NCBI RefSeq assembly: GCF_040712315.1
Contig: NC_134023.1
Location: 18,051,442-18,115,441, forward strand
Length of the DNA: 64,000 nucleotides
Origin: Castanea sativa
Taxonomy: Eukaryota > Streptophyta > Magnoliopsida > Fagales > Fagaceae
Reading direction: 5' to 3'
Position numbers and translations under genes: made by a program. Each line of letters begins with the position of its first letter. Positions within the stretch are counted from its first letter, which is position 1. Below the pieces are notes generated by a model. That model was not told the DNA's origin. It did not search any database and worked only from the letters and a program-made list of their open reading frames with translations. This document shows, in pieces, positions 50,396 through 61,450 of this stretch.

Positions 50396-51498
50396 TTAGA
50401 GTATTTCCATCAGCTCTTCTATAAAAAATGTCATTTTGATATACCAAAAGCCTATTTTATTATTTTACCACATCATTTTACAATATTTCATTCATCACAT
50501 GTTTTATTTTTCAATTTTATACATTAAAATAATATTTACAACCCATTGAAATAATATATTTACTCCCCATCATCATCAACAACAACAACAGCACAACCAC
50601 CATTGCCGCAACAACGACCACCAACAACCACCGCCACAACAACACCGACAGCCACCATTGATACAAACCCACATCCTCCAACGCCACCTTAAAAAAAAAC
50701 ACAGCCAGAAAAAAAAAATCCACAACAACCTACCACATTCACAAACCTCAAAATCCATCCCAAATCAAACAAACCCACAACCACCACTGCCGCAACAACA
50801 ACCACCAACAACCACCACCACAACCACGATTAAGAGAAAAAATTTCACTGAAAATCTTCAACCGACCACTGCCACAACCATGACACCACCACCGGCCCAA
50901 AACCCCAACCCAACAAATCCCACAACGACCAAACTCAACCAACCATCGGAACCCACACAACGCCGATCCAAAACCTACACATTGGAACCCATCTTAAATC
51001 TCACACCCACAACTTGATTAAGAGAGATCTGAAGGTGGGAGGTCGAAAAGGATGTTGGCACGGCATGAGGGACGACGCTTCAAGGTCGGTAGCGAGTTGT
51101 GGAGAATGAGGTGGCGAGAGCTACGGAGGACGACGCAGCTTCAGATCGGCGAACTTCAGATCAACGAGCTTCAAATCAATGAGCTTCAGATCGGCGAGCA
51201 CAAATTGACGAGCATAGATCTTCAACAGGGAGCAGAGGGAAGAGATAGAGAGTGAAGATAGCAGGGAGTAGAGGGTAGAGAGAGAGAGAAGAAATGAGAG
51301 ATACAGAGCAGAGTGATGAATAAAGAAATAATAAAAGTTTTTGTAATATGCTATAGTGCAGTTTCATTTACGAAACCACACTATAGCACGTTGCAAATTT
51401 TTTTGAGATTTGGAACATCTCATGAAGCAAGGAAATTGGTGTTTAGTGTGTCGAATGCCAAATATTTGGCATTTGACATACCTGATGGTAATGCTTTA
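50396..51498. mobile_element. 1.1-kb non-autonomous element with CCA-rich interior
   Basis: The left end TTAGAGTATTTCCATCAG is the inverse of the right end CTGATGGTAATGCTTTAA (two differences). The interior 50570-51010 is a CAA/CCA-rich degenerate repeat that gives an open but low-complexity frame (50658-51017). It is followed by a short 15-bp tandem repeat (about 51138-51215) of the GCTTCAGATCGGCGA type. A small hairpin with CTATAGTG/CACTATAG arms is at 51341-51389. No convincing protein is encoded. Confidence 0.6.
51138..51215. repeat. 15-bp tandem repeat, about five units
   Basis: Units GCTTCAGATCGGCGA, ACTTCAGATCAACGA and GCTTCAAATCAATGA and variants follow each other. In the plus frame 51052-51255 they give LQIGE/LQINE pentapeptides. 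The repeat lies in the CCA-rich transposable element, so I do not treat that frame as a gene. Confidence 0.7.
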
Positions 51499-51588
51499 AT
51501 CAGCGTTAATGTTTTTTTTGTTTTGTTTTGTTTCTTTATTCTATAAAAAAGCTATAAAATGTTTATTTATTTATTTTTTAATGAGAGA

Positions 51589-51685
51589 AGGCTTATCATA
51601 TGTTAATCTAATGTAAAATAATATACAGATGATATGCCATGAACAACCATCAGCTTGTAGTAAATTTTCAGCCAAAAAGATAGAT
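51589..51685 (-). ncRNA. Degenerate fifth copy of the candidate microRNA hairpin (locus E)
   Basis: On the minus strand, GGTTGTTCATGGCATATCAT equals the core of the locus A hairpin-1 5' arm, preceded by a diverged lower stem (GGCTGAAAATTTACTACAAG against GGCTAAAACAATCTACAAAC). The 3' arm keeps only its loop-proximal part (ACATATGATAAGCC) and then diverges, so the long stem is lost. It is probably a decayed copy. The 50396-51498 element sits about 90 bases from its downstream edge. Confidence 0.4.
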
Positions 51686-51875
51686 TACCTTGGGAATTAA
51701 TTAGCAGCACTTCATTAATTCTTTCCAAAACCAGACACAATTTAAATTCCTCTAGATACTATGAAAAACCTTATTGCAAACTAGTTGCTTATGCTTATAG
51801 TTGCTTCAAGATTTCCATTTTCCATTCAAGAAATGCAATATAAATAAATATCTTCGGGGTGGCTAGGTGCCATTC

Positions 51876-52030
51876 TCATGCCAATCGACACAACAACCTT
51901 GAATAGTGAACCATCTCAAGCTCTACTGGAGTCTGGTATCTGTTCCTGGCTAAAGCAGGGATCACTCCACCAATTCCTTGCTCTAATGCAAATTTAATTT
52001 GTTTCTCATGTCCATCTTTTGGGAGCAAAG
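51876..52030 (-). pseudogene. Unidentified coding-like fragment
   Basis: The minus strand has an open stretch of about 50 codons ending at a TGA (51876-51878), containing KDGHEKQIKFALEQGIGGVI and ARNRYQTPVELEMVHYSRLL. Its amino-acid balance and GC level look like a real last exon, unlike the surrounding DNA, but I do not recognise the family. An upstream exon was not found. It lies just upstream, in the same sense, of the locus E hairpin. Confidence 0.35.
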
Positions 52031-53783
52031 AGCAATGTTATTTTAATAAGTTCATTAAATCATCCTCAAATCCTTCTCATTTCTCAGAACCATTTTCTAC
52101 ACACAATACAGTACCTCTTCTATATCTTCTCTGAAACCACATTCCTTCTTCACACACCACATTTCTCAAAAAACAACTTATTATTGATGTGCCCACTTTT
52201 TCCAATTTTATAGGGAATGAAAATGAAATATTTTCAAACTAAAATAAAACCTTTATCATATTTTAAACGCCAGATCATATATTTTTTTCTGTCTAAAGAA
52301 ATACTAACAATAAATAAAACAACTCCGGTTATAATGGGCAATTGCCACCATTTTTCACTTCACTGAGTCAGAGGAGAGCTTGTTGAAGTAAAAATGGAGA
52401 ACACGGCAATTTTGAAGGACTGGGATCGAGTGAGTCTGATTCGGAGAAAACTGGAACCATCACAGCTCCTCATCTCATTCTCAAAGTTCTCTTCTTCTTT
52501 CTTTTGTCTCTTGAAATTTCAAAATTCCTTGAAGGAAAATATTTTAGTTTGTGCCCTTCTCTCTCTTTCTCTCCAAAAACAAAACTATAAACTGATTTCT
52601 TTTTTACGGTTAATAAATATGGTTACATTGATGTACGTAACAATATCAGTTGTTCATTAGAAAGATAAAGGGAGGGGGGTGGGGTGAGAAGTGTGAAATT
52701 GTTGGATGCATCTCATGTTATCACAGTGGGACAAGGGGGTCATACCCTCTCCAAATGATTTTTTTTTTCCTTTACAGTATAATTATATTTTTAAGTATTT
52801 TTTAGAAAAATTATCACTTGACTAATTGAATACCTCAATTGTTTTTCTCTTAACATTTATATTCTTGTTAATTTGTAGATTTCAGTTAATTCAACTATTA
52901 AAGTCTCTGATAGTTAAATAAAAGATTTGCAGTTCAATCCTCACTTACACCAAAAACAGATTAGTGTTTTGATCAGATGATAAAGAACTATCATTAAAAG
53001 CGGACGCAATAAATTCAAACTCTTAAAAAAATGGTTTTGTTAATGTAAGCATGTTTATAGATAACACTCAAACAAATTACATCATGAGTAAAACTTAGTA
53101 CACTACATAATCAAAAAAAAAAAAAAAACACTTATCTTAAGTTCAATGCAACCAAGTGTTTGAACTCAATTGGAGAACCTAATATATCGTATCCAAAGTA
53201 TTGAACCTTTGTTTTACCCTTATCTTAATCCTTTCAAAATATATTTCAAGTGATGATATGTGTTATAATTTTTAAATAACTGATATTAATTTTGTTTAGA
53301 TACATAGAAAATTTATTTTTTCTGAAGAAAGATACATAGTAATTAGATTCAAATTTTTAAAAAGTATTAAAAATATTATATAAAAAAAATATTAAAAAGA
53401 TTAAAGTTGAGTGCAATTCCCCCAAATAAGATTTTTTGGCTATGCCACTGCATAACAATGAGCCGTATCTATAGGTCCCATAATGGAGTCCAATCTTTTG
53501 TGAGAAGAAAATATAGAACACCGAATATATAAACTAATATATAGAAAAAAGCTGGCTATCACTGCCATGTAATTTTAATTTTCACTATCTCTAAGCATTC
53601 ATCAACCTAAATATATGTGAGTGTATTCCCTTATTTTATCCCCCTTCCCCTATATGTGTGTGTGTGTGTTTCTCAAATAAAAAAAACCCTTTTATATATG
53701 TGATGTGTGTGTGTTTCTCAAAAAAAAAAAAAAAAAAAAAAATCAACCCAAAATTTTCTGTCAATTTGGTAAAAGAGTATACT
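52031..53783. other. Intergenic DNA with one isolated gene-start-like frame
   Basis: A plus-strand frame at 52394-52660 begins MENTAILKDWDRVSLIRRKL, which reads like protein for about 25 residues and then becomes low-complexity. It could be a first exon followed by an intron, or a relic. A TG microsatellite and A-runs are present at about 53657-53742. Nothing else was recognised. Confidence 0.3.
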
Positions 53784-54804
53784 TATCACACCCCGAACTT
53801 AACTATAAAGATAGGCACGTAACAACTGCCGCACACTTATAAAGTAAGCACCCTACAAGTGTGCAAGACCTTCTTAGCAACTAAAATTTATCCTCAAATT
53901 TAAATAAAATAAATCCAAAATACCTCAAAATTATTTCTTTAAGAATAGATATCCAATAATTTAATAGGAACAAAATCCAAACCTCATGTACATAATGCCA
54001 ATTGGCCAATAATTATAAAACTATTAGAAGATCATCCAATCCCAAAATCACTAAGCTTCTTTTCCTGCTCATAACACAACATCAAAGTTCCCAAAACTTG
54101 CTATTCTTCACAATTTGAAACTGGAGGGGAAAAATGGGTGAGCTAACAACTTAATAAGTAACCAAAATCCTAATAAGTTCTATTAAGTAATAGATCTGTA
54201 AAGTAATAAGATGTAATATGAATCTTTAAAAGTTATAATATACTATGGGTTTTCAAAAATAACTCAAGAACTTTCATAGTCTTAAAATAATAAGTTGCAA
54301 ATAGATCACATACTTTAATCTTACAAATATAGCATAGATGGTTTAGAAAGTAGTCAGTTTTCCATATATCAAAAGTTATAACTTACAATAGGTTCCAAAA
54401 ATACATAAGCAGATTTAATGACTCAAAATAGTTCAAATACTCAAACATTTCCAAAATCAAATATGTAGTTCTAAGGACTCAAAATAGTTCAAATATTCAA
54501 ACATTTCCAAAATCAAATATGTAGTTTTAAGGACTCAAATAATTCAAATAATTAAACGTAATTCATATTCTTAACAATCTTATGACTATGGTCACGCTAT
54601 ATCTCCGTGACTAGACATCAGAATACCAATGAATAACCTCCATTGGCTGGGTATTAGAGTACCAATGAATAACCCCATTGGTTTGGGTATTAAAGTACCA
54701 ATGAATAACCCCCATTGGCTAGGTATTAGAATCAATTTATAGTCAGATTGTCCATAATCATATATATTAAATCATAGTTTCTAACAAAAATATATCTTAT
54801 TCAA

Positions 54805-54835
<31 letters not shown>

Positions 54836-56202
54836 ATCATATATTCAATATTCAACTATATTTGTGATATTTCTATATTCTTACTTTAAATCAATATAGC
54901 TAAAAAAACAATTAAATAATATAAATCTTATATTCAATGCTTATATATAAATTTGTGAAAATTCTTTATTCTTTACTTTGAATTAGTATAGCTAAAAACA
55001 ATTAAATTAAATTAAATACATCATATATTCAGTAATTAGATATATTTGTGATAATTCTTTACTTGAAATCTGTAATACAATAGAAATAAAATTGTAACAA
55101 CTGTAAACAAATTTCAGTAGTTAAAACACGCAAAATAAAACCAATTAAGATAAGGTAACTTACCTCCGAAAGCCATACCAAAAGGAATTTCTCCCAAACA
55201 CTTCTTTTAAAATCCTTAGATATCACCTAAAACAATTTTCAAATATTTTTCCTCAATAATTAAATAATTTAAGAAGGACTTATAACAATACCCGGCCAGA
55301 AGAGAGACTACTAAAAATATCCAATATCTATCCACTTATCTCACACCAAAATTCCACCTAATCATAATATTTTTCTTTATACATATATTATTATTATTAT
55401 TATTTTTTCTGCCACAACTAATGTCCTAGAGATAAGACCATAACTCCTATTATTATGTAGGCACGTAGGTCATCCTCAAGTACTTGTGTTCCTTTGTTTT
55501 CTCTTTTTTTTTTTTTCACTATAATTTATGACTGGTCAAACCTAATTGACTTCCTATTCATCCCTACCAAAACCAATAAACAAAATATAGTCATAAAAAG
55601 AAGTTGAAGGCTGTTTGTTTCTTGTTTTAGCCCTCATCTATACTGTTACACACTCACATCTTCAATACCATGTTGTTGTTGACTTTCCTATTCACCAAAA
55701 GTACAACTTTTTAAGGCAAAAGCTGTGCAGAACCGGACCACCATGACCATGCCTAATTTCTTTCAGATCCATCGAATACTTAATGCAAAAGTGGTTGTAG
55801 GAAAGGATATTTATTATCGAAACAATACAGATATTCAAGAATATAATTTAATCCCTTCTTCGGTTAAGATCGTAAAATTCATTAGATATTTAAATAGTTT
55901 CACTTCTTGACCAAAATATTCACATAAAAAAAAAAAAAAACTCTAATTTCAAATAAAACTTAGATTTGAGAAAATAGAGATTCTTAGGCTTTTATCTCAA
56001 TTGTGCAGCCAAATTTTCGCTATTTGAGTATTTTGGGTAGTCTCATTTTTCAAAAATATTTATCATTATACTCTGACTTAAATTAGCTTATATATAGTTA
56101 GGGTTTCAACTTTATTTTCTAAAAACTCCCTTATATTTATAAATTAGAAAATTGACCCAACAAAAGATTTACTTAAATACTTTTTTTTTTCCGGGTATTA
56201 CA
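53784..56202 (-). mobile_element. 2.4-kb LTR-like unit (solo LTR) of a TGTNACACCC family
   Basis: The left end TATCACACCCCGAACTTAAC and the right end CCGGGTATTACA resemble the TGTAACACCCC...GGGGTGTTACA ends of the 40-45-kb palindrome. The segment GGGTGAGCTAACAACTTAAT (54134) mirrors TTATTGAGTTATCTCACCC at about 42683, hence the minus orientation. Flanks ATACT and ATAAT may be a decayed 5-bp duplication. There is no internal coding region. Confidence 0.6.
54411..54730. repeat. Two tandem-repeat patches inside the LTR-like unit
   Basis: A roughly 60-bp unit with CAAACATTTCCAAAATCAAA and AATATGTAGTTYTAAGGACT occurs twice (54425-54545). A unit of about 50 bp with GTACCAATGAATAACC and CCATTGGCTNGGTATTAGA occurs about three times (54615-54730). 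Confidence 0.75.
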
Positions 56203-57128
56203 ATAATACTGTGATATTTTGTAACATTAATTGCGTTAATGTCACATGTGTTTTCAAGAAATCAAAAATAGACTTATCAAAGAAAGAAAAAGAAATCAAG
56301 ATTGGTAACCTTGCAAAATTTATCTTCTATTGCTGATTTATTAATGAATTGAGGAGAATTATTATAATAAGGCAGACAATACATTGAATAGTCATATGCT
56401 TTGAGCTATTTTTTGTTGTACTTTAAAAAAAAATAATTGAGAAATGAACACGCACACACAAGAAAGAGGTAATAAAGTTCTACCACTGCTAGAGCAAGTT
56501 TAAACAATCAATTTTCTCCTTTTTTTTTTTTTTTTCTCTTATTTAATGAGTTGTGAGTTTTTCATTTTTGAGAAAGACTCATAAAGTGAGTCTATTTCAA
56601 TTAAAAGATGCAACTTTCAATCATGGACACAAAACATCACTATAAAAACAAACTTATTCAACTAAAAAAACAACTTATAGCCCAAGTAAAGAAGAACACG
56701 AAGTCCCTTCCTTGCTTACCCGAAGAACTAAAAATTTCAAAACAAGTTAAAAGAAAATTATAACATATTAAATATTAATTTCTCATAAAAAAACCCATTA
56801 CAAATAGAATATTGAAATTTTATAAAACATCACTCCAATTCATTATTTTTGTGAATATATAATACGTGGATATCCTTTAGTAGTTCTAATAGAGTTATAT
56901 TTACTTCTCAAAAAAAAAAAAAAAAATAGAGTTACATTTAGTAGTTCGAAATCTCTTACTATCATTTTGAGGCCACTTCTATGAGATTCCTTTCTATAAT
57001 AATCTAGTGCATATGGGACGAGAGAGCTGCATACACCCAAAGAAATAGTTAGATACTCGAAAAGGTTTGGACACCCTTATTTGTTAAAAAAAAAAAAAAT
57101 TAAAAAATTGATATAAGTAATAAATTAA

Positions 57129-57165
<37 letters not shown>

Positions 57166-57476
57166 GACACAATATAAAATTTTTAAGTATTCTCCCAAAA
57201 TGATAAACTTGTAATATCTCATACAAAACATAATAGCATTACAAATATAATATACAAATTTTATAAATACCTCACTGATCTAATTCTTTTTTTCTTTTTT
57301 TTTGAAAAAATAATACACGACAAATTTTCACTGGTTTCAATATAGTATGTTTAAGGCATGTTTTAACCAAAAAAAAAAAAAAAAAAATCTAAAGCATGCG
57401 GTTAAAGCATAATTCATTTAAATTCTAAGTAAAAAAAAAAAAAAAATCTATTTGGAATACATGTAACGTATATATT

Positions 57477-57518
<42 letters not shown>

Positions 57519-57602
57519 GAAGGGGTTTTTCCATTGGCTACTATCTTCTTTCTAGCTATCTCTTCTTTCTATTTGCTTGGCATGGTAAGGAAATGTTCAA
57601 GG
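56203..57602. other. AT-rich intergenic DNA with simple repeats
   Basis: A (CT)n tract is at about 57130-57163, a (GA)n tract at about 57479-57515, and several A-runs occur at 56909-56925, 57086-57098 and 57370-57387. From about 57578 (GGCATGGTAAGGAAATG) block D similarity begins. No gene is visible. Confidence 0.55.
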
Positions 57603-57721
57603 CTAAAAACAAACAACAAACTGGTGGTTGTTCGTGGTATATCATAAACCAAATAATACAGTACCAGAAATTAATAAGGCTTATGATAAACCACAAACAC
57701 GATCGGATTGTAGTGTTTTAC
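57603..57721 (+). ncRNA. Candidate microRNA precursor, locus D hairpin 1
   Basis: The 5' arm GTGGTTGTTCGTGGTATATC pairs with the 3' arm GATAAACCACAAACACGATC. Relative to loci A and B, A>G at 57634 is matched by T>C at 57694, so an A-U pair became G-C. A neighbouring change at 57695 (G>A) leaves a C-A mismatch. The base CTAAAA/TGTTTTA is kept. Confidence 0.5.
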
Positions 57722-57775
57722 CAAACTGATCTCATTCATTTCCTCTATTAATTAAGTTGTATGTCTTCACAGTAA

Positions 57776-57895
57776 AAATTTACTGCAAACTGATCAATGT
57801 TCATGGTAGAGTACCACTAGAAATGGGAAACCAGCTTTCCAGAAGTGATGCTCTGCCATGAACATGATCAGATTGTAGCAATTTGTCTAATAACT
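57776..57895 (+). ncRNA. Candidate microRNA precursor, locus D hairpin 2
   Basis: The 5' arm CTGATCAATGTTCATGGTAG pairs with the 3' arm CTGCCATGAACATGATCAGA. A at 57796 (G in A and B) pairs with T at 57865 (C in A and B), a second paired change. The upper stem is also improved by GGTAGAG against CTCTGCC. Confidence 0.5.
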
Positions 57896-58291
57896 TAGAC
57901 ATGGTACGTTTGGGGCTTAGACAAAGTTCTTTTTATAGGCATCTTACAGAGAACAGAGATGAGGAGTCTTGAAAGGGAGGATTGTAACAAACGCGTGAAA
58001 TAAATCATTATCAAGAGAATGATGGGTCTCATGAAGGACAATAAATGTGATGTGTAACAACGTTTTTTGAACTATTATTATTGTTGTTTCAGTATTATTA
58101 TGTTAAGGTGTTTCTCTTAACCCACAAATATAATCTATTTTCTTTATCAAGGAGTGTTATACTTTTCCTTACTTTGGGAATAAGCTAGAAGGTAAGTCAT
58201 GTGCCGCGTGACTGCATAATGGTTTTTTTTTTTTTTTTTTTTTGAGGCATGCATAATGGGCTTAATACACGGGATATGTTAGTTTTTAGAC
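57896..58291 (+). repeat. Tail of duplicated block D
   Basis: TTAGACATGGTACGTTTGGG, ACAATAAATGTGATGTG, TTAAGGTGTTTCTCTTAACC and the TACTTTGGGAATAAGC string follow the hairpins in the same order as in locus A, without the 201-bp MITE. It ends at a TTTTTAGACCAAAAAGGGTAC string, which opens the next unit. Confidence 0.7.
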
Positions 58292-60391
58292 CAAAAAGGG
58301 TACTTTGATCCTACAAGGAAACAATAATTCTAGGGACATTTAATTTCACTATATGCTAATGTTGTCAATTGTGATTGGTGAACAATTTTTGCTCACTCAT
58401 GTTTAATTACATAGAGAAGTGGTACCTACACAACATTTCCACAAAAATTCTTAGAGCGTTCGCATAAGACTAGCCAATCTAGCTTACATGTGGTTTGATT
58501 GAAATTTAAGTTGTTTATCTGTGATTTGAAATTTATCACTTTATCGAGATGTATTACATCTCCCTTTCATATAAGAATGACTCTACTGATGGTTCGGGGA
58601 CATGAGAAGAGGGAATTTAATTCACGGAATGTATAAAATAATTTCTAGTAAAGAAAACACATATTATCATTGCCCTTGTGCAATTTCAATTTAGACTACC
58701 TCTATATAAGCATTCATCAAGCAATATTTTTTGTCGATTTGCAGGGAAAAAAAGAGAGAAGAAAATAAATCACGATATTTTGTTACTGAATTGGGTAAAG
58801 GACTCAAGCTCGTAATTGTTTGTTAGCAATTTAAGTTGAGCATATCCACATTCTCAAAAAAAAAAAAAAAGTTGAGCATATCCTGGATATATTATTGTTC
58901 CACTTCATGATTTTCCATCAATTTCTTATAGTTAGGTGTCTTGGCCATCTTTAGGTACAATTCCTATCACATCAATAAAAAAAAATTGAAGACATCTCAC
59001 TTGCTTAGAGATAACGGCCTGATAGAAAACTTGGGTTAGGAGCATGGACTTTGGAGAGATTATATATATATATGTGTGTGTATGTGTGTGTGTGTTATAT
59101 AGCCTCATCACATGCTCTTTACGCATGGAATGAAGCTTCTTTTTTCTTTTTTTGGTCTAGTGTCATAGTTTCCTTTTTTTTAATTTTGGATAAGTTTGTT
59201 TTGAAAACATGGATTAGTAGGAGAGTGTCTTATTTTTAGACAATTTAAATAGAGTTGGAGATATATTTTTAACGGGTTATTCTCAAATTTTTTCCCTGTT
59301 GAATATAAGGTTTAGGGTATTTTATTAAACCACATAAAAGTTTAGTCCAAAGAGGAGAATCCTCTTATAAATAGTGTGTGTGTGTGTGCGCGCGTGTGTT
59401 CACTAAAGTTTTAAATGAATATTCTTGGTTTTTGAAATTAAAATATGGGCGTTAGTCTCATTTAGGGTTGTCCAAGTCAACTAGAAACCCGCCGGAGCTG
59501 ACTGACTTGGTGCTGCCTGAACTGAGGCCAACTCGATTAGAGAAACTTGCAGTCTGCAGCGGGTTTCCGACATTAGAACTCGAGAGGTGTGGGTCGAGTG
59601 GCGGTAACCACTTGAGAAACCCCCTCCTCACTTAATGTATATTAAAAAAAATACTAACCAGTAACCAATGTAGCTCATGTTATGCATGCACATAAAATAA
59701 TATAAAATTTAAAAATTTAAAAATAAAGTGATTTATAAATAAAAACCAATTTTATACTCCAAATAAATTTCTAATAATCTTCATTTAGATTGGTAGCTAT
59801 TGTTAATGACCTTAAGGCCAAATGATATTTTTTGATATTTCCAAAGGAGTCTAGGGTTCAAATCTCCATCTTACTTAAAATGTGTATGTGTATATAAATG
59901 GTAAATATTTATAAGAAGGGGAAGAAATAGTGAAAGAGAAGATACAATTACAAAAGAAAGAGGTAATTATTTTGAAGAGAAATAATTGGTAGGTAAAGAA
60001 GATGTGCAAGATTAAGAGGAAATTATTCAAACGAATATGTCTGGGAGGGAGAGATTAAAGAGAAAAGGAGATATACACAATACACTTACTCCCTAAAATA
60101 TGGAAAGAAATAAATTCAATACATATTCCACCCTTATTGTTATTCAAATACTAAAAATAACAAGCCTTCTTATTGTTATTCTTTTACGCAGTAAATTTTC
60201 TTTTGTAGAATTATTTTTTAAACAGTCTAAAAAGATGCTTAAGAATCCTATTCAACCTACAAAAGAATTTATTTTTCAATTTTAACTTAAAAAAGTTCCC
60301 ATATAACTAGTGAGACTGTGAGAGAGGGGAGTTTAATAGAAGATAAAGATTTTGGACGAGATTATGGAAAAAAGAAGAAGAAGGCTTTTCA
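58292..60391. other. Upstream part of the last duplicated unit and unclassified DNA
   Basis: 59640-60391 repeats 28620-29375 (for example AAGAAGGGGAAGAAATAGTG, GTAAATTTTCTTTTGTAGAA). 59460-59625 is a GC-richer island with CCGCCGGAGCTGACTGACTT, possibly a fragment of another repeat family. (TA)/(TG) tracts lie at 59061-59097 and 59374-59399. No gene is visible. Confidence 0.5.
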
Positions 60392-60729
60392 ATAGTTGTT
60401 GAGGTACAAATTTTTGGGCCTTAATTTCATTAACCCACTCTCAAAAATACCCACATAAGCCCATAAACTATTTTGAGCCCACATAAACATTTCTCACATT
60501 TACTCAAATATTCTCCATGTTATTGAGCTCTCACAAATATTCCATATATGAGCCCCATAAATGATCTTGGGCCCTCTCACACAGATTACTCTCATGTTAT
60601 TCAACTTGGGTTTTCACAAAAAAAATACCCATCATATTACTATCAAAATTGGGCCACAAAATTATACTATTTCCACAAAAGCCCAAAAACATTGACCTTG
60701 TGGGAAAATCCAAAAAGCCCAACAAAACC

Positions 60730-61197
60730 CACTCTAGAGCCCGTTGCTACATGGCACCTCTAAAGCCCGTTACGATAAGGCACCTCTAAAGCCTGTTACG
60801 ACACGACATTCTAAAAGCCTGCTACGATACGACACTCTAAAAGTCTGCTACAATACGGCACTCTAAAGCTCGTTACGATATGACACCTCTAAAACCTGTT
60901 ACGATATGACACCTCTAAAGCTCGTTACGACACAACACTCTAAAAACCTGTTACGATACGGCACCTTTAAAGCCCGTTACGACACGACATTCTAAAAGCC
61001 CGTTACAATACGGCACTCTAAAAGCCTGTTACGATACGGCACCTCTAAAACCTGTTGCCACACGGCACCTCTAAAGCCCGTTACGACATGGCACTCTAAA
61101 AGCCTGTTATGACACGGCACTCTAAAAGCCCGTTACGATACGACACCTCTAAAGCCGTTGCTACACAACATTCTTACTAAGTTCGTCGCTACACGGC
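60730..61197. repeat. 26-bp minisatellite, ~18 units
   Basis: The unit CACCTCTAAAGCCTGTTACG followed by ACACGG is repeated about eighteen times with substitutions and occasional one-base changes in length. It lies in the first quarter of the solo LTR. Confidence 0.9.
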
Positions 61198-61204
61198 AAT
61201 ATTT

Positions 61205-61450
61205 TTTACAAAATCCTATAAAGCCCAAATATTATTTTGGCACTATTTCATAAAGCCCAAATACTAATTTAGCTCATGTTTTACAAAGCCCAAATACTAA
61301 TTTGGCACCAATTTTATAAAACCCAAATGTTATTTTGGCACTACTTTAAAAAACCCAAATCTATTTTGGCAATTATTTGTAAAAGCCCAAAATACTATTT
61401 TGGCAAAAGCAATTACATTATACTCAAAGCCCAAAACTATTTCTTGGCAA
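61205..61450. repeat. ~40-bp degenerate tandem repeat
   Basis: About six units of AAAGCCCAAATACTAATTTG plus GCAC and a spacer follow the 26-bp array. Spacing varies between about 35 and 50 bases. Confidence 0.75.

Noticed and set aside
50658..51017. 119-codon Thr/Pro/Gln-rich frame
   Set aside because: It follows from a CCA/CAA repeat within a transposable element; the opposite strand is equally open.
60730..61197. CRISPR-like array
   Set aside because: Units follow head to tail without unique spacers, in a plant LTR; it is a minisatellite.
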